A DNA stretch of 64,000 nt, from contig OX595990.1 in the NCBI GenBank assembly GCA_951394045.1, positions 2,534,549 through 2,598,548 on the forward strand. The letters run 5' to 3'. A program made the position numbers and the translations under genes. Source of the stretch: Nitzschia sp. DOCU1. Taxonomy: Eukaryota > Bacillariophyta > Bacillariophyceae > Bacillariales > Bacillariaceae. This document shows positions 28,445 through 39,004 of this stretch, in pieces. Each line of letters begins with the position of its first letter. The first letter of the stretch is position 1. The notes under the pieces were generated by a model. The model was given only the letters and a program-made list of their open reading frames with translations. It ran no database searches and was not told the DNA's origin.

Positions 28445-31400
28445 ATGCCAAAGACGGACACTTCCCTCGTCGGAGGCACGCTGTACATGCTCTTGTCAGC
28501 GTTGTACATTGTGGGGTGTTTCCATCTACTCTATCAAGCTTGTCTAGCGGCGTACGAGATTCGTCTTTACGCCATTAACGAGTATGGTCGGGTCATTCAC
28601 GAGTTTGACCCCTACTTTAACTACCGCGCGGCCGAGTACCTCTGGCAGCATGGGTGGCGCAAGTTCTTTACGTGGTTTGATTACATGTCGTGGTATCCCC
28701 TGGGACGACCCGTGGGTACCACTATCTATCCTGGCATGCAGTTCACCAGTGTCTGGATTAAAATGTTTATTCTTCCTGACTGGTCGATCAATGACATTTG
28801 CTGCTTTGTCCCGGCCTGGTTTGGAGTCTTGGCGACTTTGGCCACGGCCGCCTTGTGCTACACGTGCGTCCGGTCCGTGGCTCATACTTCGAGTAGCAAA
28901 AGTGTTCTGACAGACGTACCAGTGGTATCTTCCATTACCAAGCTCGTCATTGTTCCGATCATTGGCCTCATTCGAGGACTGTTGAAGAAGTTCACTGGTT
29001 CGACGTGGGGCATTGCCACTCTGAAGAACCCACCAGCATTGGAGTCGGCCGTATTTACTGCCTTTATCATGAGTATCGTCCCAGCTCACTTGCTTAGAAG
29101 TGTGGGGGGAGGATATGACAATGAGAGTGTCGCTACCTTTGCCATGGAAATGACATTCTGGACGTGGACATTGACTCTGTCGGCTAGCTCGTTGATGCAA
29201 GCCAGTATGTTAGGTGTGGTTTGCGGGGTTTGTTACTTTTATATGGTGGCCGCGTGGGGTGGGTATGTCTTTGTGCTCAACTTGATTGGTGTCCATACCG
29301 TTGCTGTATTTTTGCTACAAAAGTTGCCATGGGATCATTTGTATCGTTCCTACACCTCTTTCTATGTGGTGGGCACCTTTCTGGCCATGCAAGTTCCTGT
29401 CGTGAATTGGACACCGTTGAAATCCTTGGAGCAACTGGGTCCCTTTTTCGTCTTTGCGGGCTTTCAAGTAGTGCAGGTAATGCGCATTCTGGAAGTCAGG
29501 TACAAGAAAGTGAACAAGTGGACGATCCGGGGAGGAGTCGTGTTGGCGGGTCTCACCGTGGCCATGCCGGTTCTGTACGTCTTGTACACGTCTGGTTATT
29601 TTGGACCGATTTCGTCCCGCGTTCGAGGTCTCTTTGTCAAACATACCAAGACGGGTAATCCCCTGGTGGACTCGGTGGCAGAGCATCAAGCGGCTTCGCC
29701 ACAAGCCTACTATCAATACCTGCATGATGCCAGCAAGATTGCCCCCTTTGGATTTGTGATTGTCGCCTTGGTGGCATGTACAGCGGCGAGCAGTTTCTTG
29801 CTCATGTACGCTGTCACGGCGTATTTCTTCAGTCACAAAATGGTGCGCCTGATTTTGTTGACAGCTCCCATTGCCAGTATCTGTGGTGGAATTGCTTTGG
29901 GATATGCATGGGCGTGGGCAGCGGGTGCCATTTTCGGTGACGCGCGGCCTAACCTGGACTTATTCCTCGAGGACGATGTTGAAGAGGAGGCTTCAGAACC
30001 CACTCCAAGCAAGAAGGCAAAGAAGAAAGGAAAGAAGGAAACCAATGAAACACAGACAGATGGAGCGAATGGTAAAGACGCCGCCGCTACCAAGAACCAA
30101 GACACGGGGGATGCAATTTGGGTCCGTATTGTTAGATTGGCTGTCGCATATTTGGCAATTCAGGAAGCCATTCCGCATGCCAAAGAATTCAAAGCAACGG
30201 CCGAACGAATGGCTCATTCCATTTCGCATCCTACGATTATTCAGAAGGGCACAAATAGAAATACGGGTGAGACCGTGACCCTCGACGACTATCGCGAAGC
30301 CTACTGGTGGCTGCGAGATAATACCGCAGAGGATGCTCGAATCATGGCATGGTGGGACTATGGATATCAGATTACTGGTATCGCTAACCGTACTACTATT
30401 GCCGATGGAAACACTTGGAACCACGAGCATATTGCCTTGTTGGGAAGGACCTTGACGAGCCCCGAGAAGGAAGCTCACCGAATTGCTAGGCACCTAGCAG
30501 ATTACGTCTTGATCTGGGCTGGCGGTGGTGGTGATGATCTTGCCAAGAGTCCGCATTTGCGTCGTATCGCCAATTCAGTGTACCAAGGTCTGTGTAAGGA
30601 GCCGACTTGTCGAGGATTTGGAATGATGGTACGTTTGAAACCGATTGTGCGTCGGGAGGTTTGTTATGATCCGATCCGTGCCTAACGCTGCTGAACTGCT
30701 GTTGCACTGCAGGGCGGAGGACAGCCCACCAAATCATTGGGCGACAGCATGCTGTACAAACTACACAGCAATGGCATTGTTCCTGGAGTAGAGGTTGACC
30801 GTAATCGGTATGTTGTTCCTCGTTGGTTGAGATTTGTTTGAATTTCATCCCGACGCCTTCTCACAGTGCATCTTTTCTCCGCATATAGCTTTCGCGAGGT
30901 ATACCGTAGCCACCATGGCAAAGTGCGAATTTACAAGATTATGAGTGTTTCTAAGGAGTCAAAGGAGTGGGTACTGAACAACCGAAAGTGTGATGCCCCA
31001 GGGTCATGGTATTGTCCAGGCCATTACCCGCCTGCGCTCGAGCAGATTTTGGAGGAGAAGAGGGACTTTGCGCAACTGGAAGATTTCAACCGAAAGGAAG
31101 TAGACAAAGATTCGCAAAAGAAATACCAGGAGCAATACTTTGAAAACTTGAAGTGAGTACCCTGGTTTCTTGCTCTTATGGCGTAACCTTTGTATAACGT
31201 GATGTATCTCACTCGTCGTTGCTGCCATAACAGTAAAAAAGGAGGTTCGCCTGATGATGACGATGATGGTAATCCATCTAATGCCGCCGGCTTTGACGGC
31301 AAAGTCCGCCGTCTCGATGATAATGACATTGACATGATAAACGAGGACTGGGAAGATACGGAAGAAACCAGCATGATGTGGGAGATCATCTCTCAAGGAA

Positions 31401-31588
31401 AGATTCGAGAGTTCGTCGGGCTTGTGCAAGAAATTCCGGAGATCATCCACGTGCGAAGCGCGGATGGAAGAGGCCCCATGTGGTGGGCCTACGAGTACAA
31501 GCGCCCCAAGATGATCGACATTATGAAGAAGCTTGGGGTCAGCGATGAGCGCAAGGACCAAAATGGCATTCGGCCGGTTGATCTCTAG
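28445..31588 (+). CDS. STT3: STT3 oligosaccharyltransferase catalytic subunit, copy 2, full length
   Basis: Exons 28445-30628, 30713-30807, 30889-31152 and 31234-31588 give 965 residues. All copy 1 motifs are present at the same positions (WWDYG at 636-640, DDYREAYWW, DDLAKSPH). The last exon is longer and encodes an acidic linker and an ankyrin-like tail (WEDTEETSMMWEI, DGRGPMWWAYEYKRP, GIRPVDL). Outside residues 571-612 only two amino acids differ from copy 1 (Ser/Asn and Met/Val), showing a recent tandem duplication. Exon ends match copy 1 exactly. Because this copy is complete and keeps its promoter, it is likely the main gene of the pair. Confidence 0.95.
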
Positions 31589-31701
31589 GTCCTTTAATAC
31601 TGCGTAAGAATGCATTTTATATCGTAGCCAAAAATGATGATCTATAGAATGTTGTGCTTTGTAGAGGTTGTAGTAATGTGTAATGTATAGCCTGCTGTTT
31701 C

Positions 31702-32811
31702 TTACGCCGCCGCAGCGGCCAAAGGAGCCAGGAGCATTGGCATAGCATTGGCCAAGAAGCCTTCAAGGAGCGAATCCCATTCGGGATGATTGTAGCCACT
31801 GTCAATGCAGCACATGACTGCTGACAGGAGCATTTGCTCGCATGCCGCTGCTCGATCTTCGTTGTGAAAGTAAGCATAAAGGACGCCCATGTTGCAAACA
31901 GTAGCCATGTATTGCAAAGGTTCTCCCGCGACCCGCCCGTTTGCCATGATCCTGTATGCATGCTCATAGAGAGCCATGGCTTTTCTTAACTTTTCGGTGC
32001 GGGAGGCTTCGTTGTTAGTGGCGGCGAGGCCACTGAGCTGCCAGCTCAAGGCCAGGTTGTATATAACTGCAAAGGAAAGAGTCTCGTAGGTCCTTGTGAC
32101 AGGAGGGAGCACGTCCTCTTTCTGAACGTACATCGGACTTCGGAAGACAAAGAGATGTCGTCTGGGTCCGCTGCTGGTAGTATCAATGGACCCGACCTTG
32201 GTAGGCGTAGTAGTCCTTGGGGCTTCATCATGGAGGAGTTCCACCAGTGTAGCGTCCATAAAGTGGCCAGCTTTGTTCGGCACAAAACCGAGGACTGGAC
32301 TGGGTATTCCGGAATAGAGAGGTTCGATTTGAACATCTCCTCCTCGCATCTGCTGTGCCAGAATCTTCAATGCAGCTGTTAGCTCCGATATCGCAAGCTC
32401 ACTCTCCCCACATGACAGATGCAAAGCGGCTCTGTTGTTAACCTTTGCTGAGAAGCTTGTCGGGGATTCCATCTTCGAGGTGCTGTTTACCCCAGGGCAA
32501 CAGGAGGATGCAACACCATTTTCCAGTTCCATGATGCTTGCGGATGATAAAAGAAATGAGTGGAGGAGACGAAAATATCGCGAGCTAATGGTACGATATA
32601 CCGTGTTTGCAGATAGTCGTTTGGGGGAAGCGAAAATGCGAATCTTTGGTTCGATGGCTTCATGTGCCGTACCTACAGAGGTCGGAGCGGGCAACAGATC
32701 GATCGACGCCTTCGGTAATCTAAAAAACGAGGACCGATCAGAATTTCTCATGTCGCCTTGGAATGGCCCATAATATTGTGAGAACACTTGAGGAAGCAAT
32801 AGGCGTCCCAT
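31702..32811 (-). CDS. TPR-like protein of unknown function
   Basis: 369 residues from ATG 32811, single exon. Alternative in-frame ATGs at 32751 and 32532 are possible, and the conserved-looking part begins only after the last (KVNNRAALHLSCGESELAISEL). From there, helix pairs of TPR type are visible: NNRAALHL...AISELTAALKIL, then IYNLALSWQLSGL...KAMALYEHAYRIM, then CNMGVLYAYFHNEDRAAACEQML. Between them a 100-residue variable part holds FRSPMYV. It ends in an alanine-rich tail. TPRs mediate protein contacts; partner and pathway are unknown. It converges on STT3-2 (stop codons 113 bp apart) and is divergent from STT3-3 across Gypsy element 2. Confidence 0.68.
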   Translation of the reverse strand: MGRLLLPQVFSQYYGPFQGDMRNSDRSSFFRLPKASIDLLPAPTSVGTAHEAIEPKIRIFASPKRLSANTVYRTISSRYFRLLHSFLLSSASIMELENGVASSCCPGVNSTSKMESPTSFSAKVNNRAALHLSCGESELAISELTAALKILAQQMRGGDVQIEPLYSGIPSPVLGFVPNKAGHFMDATLVELLHDEAPRTTTPTKVGSIDTTSSGPRRHLFVFRSPMYVQKEDVLPPVTRTYETLSFAVIYNLALSWQLSGLAATNNEASRTEKLRKAMALYEHAYRIMANGRVAGEPLQYMATVCNMGVLYAYFHNEDRAAACEQMLLSAVMCCIDSGYNHPEWDSLLEGFLANAMPMLLAPLAAAAA

Positions 32812-33213
32812 TTTTGAGAATAGACTTTTCGTAACGAATTGTGACAGGTACCGGTGTAAGTATTTATGGAATCTAATGAAACAAAATGTCTGCAAGCATC
32901 CTTTTTTGAAGAAGGGCAAGGAGGTTCTTTTCGTGTGTTAATTAATGTTGATGTCATCGATTCCATTCCCTGCATTCCCTGGTTGGGGGGAACAGCAACG
33001 TCAACTACAAAATAGTGAACCACCTCGTACCGGTATCCAGTACCAGCAGACGAGAGACGTTTCGCTTCTGCGCCATCATCCAGTCCACGGAGAATTCCGA
33101 CATCCTAAATCCGTTTCTCCATCACATAACTGCCACCGGTAATTCCCACCATGACTCAAGAATGAATTCACTGCTGCAGATACCGTATGCCTGCACCAAT
33201 CACCGTCCACGAC
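32812..33213. other. Upstream region of the TPR-like gene
   Basis: Gap of about 400 bp up to the target duplication of Gypsy element 2. No gene seen. Together with 38598-39004 it was one divergent promoter region before insertion. Confidence 0.45.
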
Positions 33214-33218
33214 CCCTT
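33214..33218. repeat. Target-site duplication CCCTT, left copy
   Basis: CCCTT directly before the 5' LTR, repeated at 38593-38597 directly after the 3' LTR. Confidence 0.9.
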
Positions 33219-33485
33219 TGCAGTGGACGTCAGGAAACGTCGCTTCCCCGCGGGCCATTCCTATTAGTCACGAAGGGCCATTCCTATTAGTCACGAATGG
33301 AGGAGAATCGTAACGACTTCGATCTCCCGTAGGGCGAATCCCGAAGACAGACGAAAGTACAGGCGAAGCTTCGGATTCAAAGGATTCAATCGTGCGCTAC
33401 TGGCTTTCCAGGCCATCGACGATAATACGTAAAATAGGCTCACAAATCACCATACAAAACAACCTTCTCTTAGTGAGTTAGTGCA
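33219..33485 (+). repeat. 5' LTR of Gypsy element 2
   Basis: 267 bp, TG...CA. It contains an internal tandem repeat of about 26 bp (GGCCATTCCTATTAGTCACG, twice, at about 33257-33297). Following bases TTCTGATCAGAG mark the presumed primer site. Confidence 0.93.
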
Positions 33486-33577
33486 TTCTGATCAGAGCAA
33501 GTATGCTCGCTACGCAGAAGTACGCTGCTAAGTAAAAATACGAAAACACCTCTCGCGAGAAATAAGCAAGCTACGCA

Positions 33578-36500
33578 ATGGACGACGACAACCACGCTGT
33601 TTTCCCTCTTATTTTAAAGGATTCGTCTAATGAGTATCCTGTGAAATGGAAGGTGGCAAATACCACCTACGAGGCTCATTTGAGCCGGCTCGATCGTATC
33701 GAGTCCGGGGCAGTGATTCAGCATTGCCACCAAGTTCTCCATCGTGTGAGAGATGCAGTCGCTTCGGCGGCTCACATGGGACCCTCTCTATTCAGGGTTT
33801 TCCCCCGTACTTTGAGCATCCCTTTGACTTCGATCTGGGATCAAGTTCTTGCCGATCCTCTGCATGTTGGGCAAGGTCAAAATACGAGAGAGGACTTCGA
33901 AGTCTTCGCCAAGGCTTTTGTGGCAGCTCATACTTCGCCTGAGGAACGTTACGACGCTGTAATGCAGCTGAGAACGTACACAAAGCCCCGTCAGATGATG
34001 GTCCGAGCCTTTTTTGCTCGTCTTTGCGAGATTAACGGCTATATCGAGTGGATGCCCGGTAATGAGGCACCGCTTAATGAGCAACAGCTACTCCAAGCTT
34101 TGTTCGAAGGCATGCCATTGGCATGGAAACACCGTTTTACGGCTGCGGGAAATTCCCCTTCCGCCACTAATCGTGGTAAGATGCTATATTACTTTGCTAT
34201 GCAAGAGCGCCAGGCCGCCGAAAAGGAGCACCTAAATACCAGGAAACAACGTGCTTCTAGGCAGCAATCAACAGAGCAAGGTGGGAAGCATAATGCTGGC
34301 TCGAAACGCCGTCGAAATGGGCATCGCAAGCGTGCTGATTTTAAAGACGGTCCGGCAAACAAGAAACGCAGTACTCGAATTGGAGACGAGGTCGACTGCC
34401 CAGTGCATCCGGACGCCGGACACAAGTGGGGCGAATGCTTTGCAAACGCCTTCAACAAAAATAAGAAAGCAAAGACTACTGGAGCTTTCAAAAAGAAGGA
34501 CAAAGATGGGGACAAGTCCCAATCCAAGTCCGTATCGTTTATGGTCGAGTCTACTCAAAGTGGCTCGAAAAATGACGCCGAAAACGACGCCTTTATGGTG
34601 ACATTGCAAGACAATGTTTCCAACATGTCGATTGATTCAGTCATCAATCCGCCTGATAAGGAATGTAAGTCCTACGCGATAACGACGTCTTTCGTCACTG
34701 ATGTGGTGCCTACCATCTCTCATGCTATTGATCTCTTTGATCCTATGATCTTAGAAGAATCTGGCGCGTCGTTTGGCGACGACGTTGGAATATACATGGC
34801 CGAGATGAACGAAGCATACCTTTCTGGAGGTGGCTTAGAGAGCACAACTAATATATCAGATAATATTTTAGAAACTAATGTTTCATCGCGATTACGACCT
34901 ACGTCGTTAGCTATAGTAGCTAATATCCAAGGATGCGCGACGCAAACACCTTTGAAGGTATTATTCGATAGTGGGAGTGAGATCACATTGGTATCTCGCA
35001 CCGCATTACCAACCGGTTGCAATCCTGAGCACGCCGACGCGCGAGCTTTATTTGGCATCGGTACAGCGCAGAGTAAACTCAAAGTGCGCCTTGAAAAAGT
35101 CCGATTCCCTGAATTCTCACCCACGCAGTGCGTTGATAAACCTATTAGCGCGCACGTCGTGAACGCTTTAGGCCCGTACGATCTCGTTCTCGGAACAGAC
35201 GTACTTGTACCTCTAGGTATTGATGTCCAATCGACAACACGAACAATATCCTGGCTCGGAAATTTCGTACCTTGGAAGCCTAAAGATCACTTCGACCGTG
35301 ATATTGAAAATAAGGACTTAACCGCATTTTGCTATTACATAGACACTCCTTATTCCTCACATTACGAGGCCATTTCTAATGTCTTCACGATTACACGTCC
35401 ATGCGACGAAATCAAGCAGTCAAAATACGAGATTGCAAATCCCGCTGATGTTGCCAAGCAGCAACTTCATTTGACGCCGTCACAACGTGACGACTTGACT
35501 AAAGTTATTGGCAAATATGAAGCACTCTTTAATGGCACGCTCGTCAATACTGGACACCTGCCTACTTTTCGTAAGAAGGTGCACTTAGACTTACTACCTG
35601 GTAGTACGCCTTTCCGTAGTCGACCATTTCCGGTCCCGGAACGTAATAAAGCCGTCTTCAAAGCTGAATTAGACCGCTTAGAAGAAATTGGCGTGCTTTC
35701 ACGCTGCGGCCCCTCCGAATGGTTAGCGCCTACTTTCATCATTCCAAAGAAAGATGGACGAGTGCGCTGGGTCAGCGACTTTCGCGCCCTTAACAAATGC
35801 ATCAAGCGTAAAGTCTATACGATTCCCAAAATACACGATATTTTAAAGAAACGTTCAGGCTATAAGTTCTTCACTAAGCTTGACATCTCGATGCAATTTT
35901 ATACCTTTGAACTCGATGACGAGTCGAAAGAATTGTGTACTATTGTCACACCTTTTGGTAACTATCGTTACAATCGACTACCTATGGGAGTCAAACAATC
36001 TCCTGACATCGCTCAAGAAGCAATGGAAGCTGTTCTTCGAGAAATCGAGGATGCCGAGGTCTACATCGACGACGTTGGTATTTTTTCGAACTCGTGGGAA
36101 AATCATTTGAAAACTCTCGATAGAGTACTTACCATTCTCCAACGCGAGAATTTCACCATTAACCCCCTTAAGTGTGAATGGGGCGTAACAGAGACAGATT
36201 GGCTGGGCTATTGGCTCACACCAATTGGGCTTAAACCCTGGAAGAAAAAGATAACAGCGATTTTGAATCTCAGTCGCCCTACGACTATTCCAGAGCTTCG
36301 CTCCTTCATTGGCGCGGTCACTTTCTATCGTGACATGTTCCCACGTCGATCGCACATCTTAGCGCCACTTACGGCTCAGGTCGGAAAACGCAAACTCGTT
36401 TGGACCGCACAATGCCAACAAGCTTTTGACGCAGCCAAAGCAATGTTAGCCAAGGACGTCCTCGTCCACTACCCAGACCATAATAAAGCATTTCACGTTT

Positions 36501-38209
36501 ACTGTGATGCCAGCGACCGCCAGCTCGGCGCTGCGATTTTTCAAGATGGCAAACCCGTCGCATATTACTCACGTAAGTTAAATCCTGCTCAGCGCAACTA
36601 CACTGTTGGCGAAAAGGAAATGCTCTCCATTGTCGAGACTTTAAAGGAGTATCGCTCCATGTTATTTGGTTGTCGTGAACTACATGTTTACACCGACCAT
36701 AAAAACTTAACCTTTAATAGCTTAACGACGCAACGCGTCATGCGATGGCGCATGTTCTTAGAAGACTTTGCGCCCATCTTTCATTATATCAAAGGCGAAG
36801 ATAATACTCTCGCCGATGCACTTTCCCGACTGCCAATCACTGAAAGGCAGAGTAGCGGATATAAGGATCCTATCGACCAATATCGGTCGAGTATCGTTCT
36901 TGACAGCGTGAAAGAAGTAGACGCTGATGAATTGACGTCGTCGCGAGACCTGCTCTCGTTCTATTCATTCTATTCCATAGTAGTGGACGACCCCGATCTG
37001 GTAGATTGTTTCGTTCACCTTCCTGACCAAACAGGACATAACTTCGTACTTAGCTACGATAAAATAGTTGAGGCTCAAGAGCGGGACGCCGTTCTACAAG
37101 CCGCAGCTGCAAATGATCCACAGCGATACGAGCAAAAATTATTGGCGCCTGACACAAACGTGTGGTGCTATACGCCGCCAGATAAACCCTGGAAAATTTA
37201 TCTTCCACTAGAGTTATTGGAGGATGGTATCCAATGGTACCATTATGCTTTGAGCCATATTGGTGGCTCTCGTCTATACGACACAATGGCAATGCATTTC
37301 TATAATCCTAGATTAAAAGCTTGCACTGAAGAATTAGTGCAGCGATGCGACACATGCCAACGCATGAAATTAACGGGCCGAGGACACGGCCTATTAGCCC
37401 CAAAGGAGGCACCCTTATTACCATGGCGAGATGTTGCAGTTGATCTCATCGGACCATGGGAAATTAATGTTGGAAACCACGCCGTTTCATTTTCGGCTTT
37501 GACGATGATTGATCTCGTCACCAATTTGACAGAGATTGTGAGAATCGAAAATAAGAGCGCCGCACACATCGCGCAACTCTTCGAACAAGGATGGCTCGCC
37601 CGCTATCCTATGCCCCAGGCCATTATTTATGACCAAGGCTCTGAGTTCACGGGTTATCATTTTCAGCAAATGTGCGCTCGCAATCATATTGAAAGGCGCC
37701 CGATTTCCACAAAGAATCCTCAAGCCAATGCTGTATGCGAACGCATGCACCAAACCGTAGGTAATTCACTACGTACATTGCAGACGCTTAATCCACCTGC
37801 TGGAGTAGTGACGGCAGCGCAAATGGTAGATGCTGCTATTGCCGAAGCAATGTTTGCTCATCGAGCATCCTATAGCGAATCTCTAGGATCCACGCCAGGC
37901 TCTTTAGCTTTCGGCAGAGACATGATTCTCAACATACCTATTATCGCAGATCTCATCTCGATACGACAAAAGCGACAGCAGCTCATAGATGATCGATTGA
38001 TCAAAGCGAATCGACAACGATTTGCATACGACTACGCCGTTGGAGACCAAGTTCTCAAGTTGGTCTACAAGCCTAACAAGCTACAACCCCGAGCTGAAGG
38101 GCCATACCCTATTACTCGTGTACATACTAATGGCACTGTTACGATACGTCTATCACCATTCGTGATTGAGCGCATCAATATCCGCCGTGTGAAACCATAT
38201 CGGCAATAG
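33578..38209 (+). CDS. Gag-Pol polyprotein of Gypsy element 2, single ORF
   Basis: 1543 residues from ATG 33578, no stop. Gag (about 1-300) has a capsid-like helical part, a basic region and a zinc-knuckle-like CPVHPDAGHKWGEC. Protease: LFDSGSEITLVSR. RT: FIIPKKDGRVRWVSDF and catalytic YIDDVGIF near 36062. RNase H: YCDASDRQLGAAIF and YTDHKNLTF. Integrase: H2C2 finger (HIGG...QRCDTCQ), DDE residues in AVDLIGP, YDQGSEF and NAVCERMH, then GDQVLKL and a chromo-like end similar to element 1. Fused Gag and Pol contrasts with the TGA-separated layout of element 1. The product would be cut by the element's own protease inside the particle. Confidence 0.95.
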   Translation: MDDDNHAVFPLILKDSSNEYPVKWKVANTTYEAHLSRLDRIESGAVIQHCHQVLHRVRDAVASAAHMGPSLFRVFPRTLSIPLTSIWDQVLADPLHVGQGQNTREDFEVFAKAFVAAHTSPEERYDAVMQLRTYTKPRQMMVRAFFARLCEINGYIEWMPGNEAPLNEQQLLQALFEGMPLAWKHRFTAAGNSPSATNRGKMLYYFAMQERQAAEKEHLNTRKQRASRQQSTEQGGKHNAGSKRRRNGHRKRADFKDGPANKKRSTRIGDEVDCPVHPDAGHKWGECFANAFNKNKKAKTTGAFKKKDKDGDKSQSKSVSFMVESTQSGSKNDAENDAFMVTLQDNVSNMSIDSVINPPDKECKSYAITTSFVTDVVPTISHAIDLFDPMILEESGASFGDDVGIYMAEMNEAYLSGGGLESTTNISDNILETNVSSRLRPTSLAIVANIQGCATQTPLKVLFDSGSEITLVSRTALPTGCNPEHADARALFGIGTAQSKLKVRLEKVRFPEFSPTQCVDKPISAHVVNALGPYDLVLGTDVLVPLGIDVQSTTRTISWLGNFVPWKPKDHFDRDIENKDLTAFCYYIDTPYSSHYEAISNVFTITRPCDEIKQSKYEIANPADVAKQQLHLTPSQRDDLTKVIGKYEALFNGTLVNTGHLPTFRKKVHLDLLPGSTPFRSRPFPVPERNKAVFKAELDRLEEIGVLSRCGPSEWLAPTFIIPKKDGRVRWVSDFRALNKCIKRKVYTIPKIHDILKKRSGYKFFTKLDISMQFYTFELDDESKELCTIVTPFGNYRYNRLPMGVKQSPDIAQEAMEAVLREIEDAEVYIDDVGIFSNSWENHLKTLDRVLTILQRENFTINPLKCEWGVTETDWLGYWLTPIGLKPWKKKITAILNLSRPTTIPELRSFIGAVTFYRDMFPRRSHILAPLTAQVGKRKLVWTAQCQQAFDAAKAMLAKDVLVHYPDHNKAFHVYCDASDRQLGAAIFQDGKPVAYYSRKLNPAQRNYTVGEKEMLSIVETLKEYRSMLFGCRELHVYTDHKNLTFNSLTTQRVMRWRMFLEDFAPIFHYIKGEDNTLADALSRLPITERQSSGYKDPIDQYRSSIVLDSVKEVDADELTSSRDLLSFYSFYSIVVDDPDLVDCFVHLPDQTGHNFVLSYDKIVEAQERDAVLQAAAANDPQRYEQKLLAPDTNVWCYTPPDKPWKIYLPLELLEDGIQWYHYALSHIGGSRLYDTMAMHFYNPRLKACTEELVQRCDTCQRMKLTGRGHGLLAPKEAPLLPWRDVAVDLIGPWEINVGNHAVSFSALTMIDLVTNLTEIVRIENKSAAHIAQLFEQGWLARYPMPQAIIYDQGSEFTGYHFQQMCARNHIERRPISTKNPQANAVCERMHQTVGNSLRTLQTLNPPAGVVTAAQMVDAAIAEAMFAHRASYSESLGSTPGSLAFGRDMILNIPIIADLISIRQKRQQLIDDRLIKANRQRFAYDYAVGDQVLKLVYKPNKLQPRAEGPYPITRVHTNGTVTIRLSPFVIERINIRRVKPYRQ

Positions 38210-38313
38210 AGGGTTTTTTCTCTCATGCAAGTTTTCCCTCTCTCATAAATGATACATCTCATTTCTCATTATCCTTATTTCCTACATCATGGAAATTGAG
38301 TTCGGTCACCCTT

Positions 38314-38325
38314 GGAAAGGCAGGA
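38314..38325 (+). promoter_or_regulatory. Polypurine tract of Gypsy element 2
   Basis: Purine-rich GGAAAGGCAGGA immediately before the 3' LTR, interrupted by one C. Confidence 0.5.
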
Positions 38326-38592
38326 TGCAGTGGACGTCAGGAAACGTCGCTTCCCCGCGGGCCATTCCTATTAGTCACGAAGGGCCATTCCTATTAGTCA
38401 CGAATGGAGGAGAATCGTAACGACTTCGATCTCCCGTAGGGCGAATCCCGAAGACAGACGAAAGTACAGGCGAAGCTTCGGATTCAAAGGATTCAATCGT
38501 GCGCTACTGGCTTTCCAGGCCATCGACGATAATACGTAAAATAGGCTCACAAATCACCATACAAAACAACCTTCTCTTAGTGAGTTAGTGCA
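38326..38592 (+). repeat. 3' LTR of Gypsy element 2
   Basis: 267 bp, identical by eye to 33219-33485. The right target duplication CCCTT follows at 38593-38597. Confidence 0.93.
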
Positions 38593-38597
38593 CCCTT

Positions 38598-39004
38598 CGC
38601 GGAACATTAAGTGCGCTGTAAAGGCACAAATGCACATTGTATACATCCTGTCTATGTATAGTACCTAAGAATAAACGGATACAACCTCGACTGACTTCGC
38701 CCTGCGCGCGCGCCGGGAGGGCGGGAACGCGCGCTTCTCGGTCGATCAAGATCTTCGTGCTTCCGCCAATGCTTTCGCCATGCGACTGCCTGCTGCTTGT
38801 GGCGGTGACCATGACATTGCTGCGCTCTCGGACGAAACGAGTGCCTGTAGCCTAAAGAGTATATCTGAGCTCGGCAATAGTTGTTTACACGAAGCCACTA
38901 TCTTTGTTGCTTAGATCGGACTGAACCTAGCTTTCGTTCTCACTCTGATCTTTGTGTGAGTGTGCGTCATTTCGAGTGCCCTTTCTTGAATCTTTTTGAG
39001 AATC
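38598..39004 (+). promoter_or_regulatory. Upstream region of STT3-3
   Basis: About 400 bp between the transposon and the STT3-3 ATG. A GC-rich stretch of GCGC repeats lies at 38701-38735. No resemblance to the STT3-1/2 promoter was seen. Confidence 0.4.

Larger units (their letters stand above)
33219..38592 (+). mobile_element. Gypsy (Ty3-like) LTR retrotransposon, element 2, apparently intact
   Basis: 5374 bp with two 267-bp LTRs that read identical throughout, a 5-bp target duplication (CCCTT) and one uninterrupted Gag-Pol ORF. It belongs to a different lineage from element 1 but shares the LTR ends TGCAGT and TAGTGCA. Nothing needed for transposition looks broken, so it was inserted very recently and may be active. 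Confidence 0.95.
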
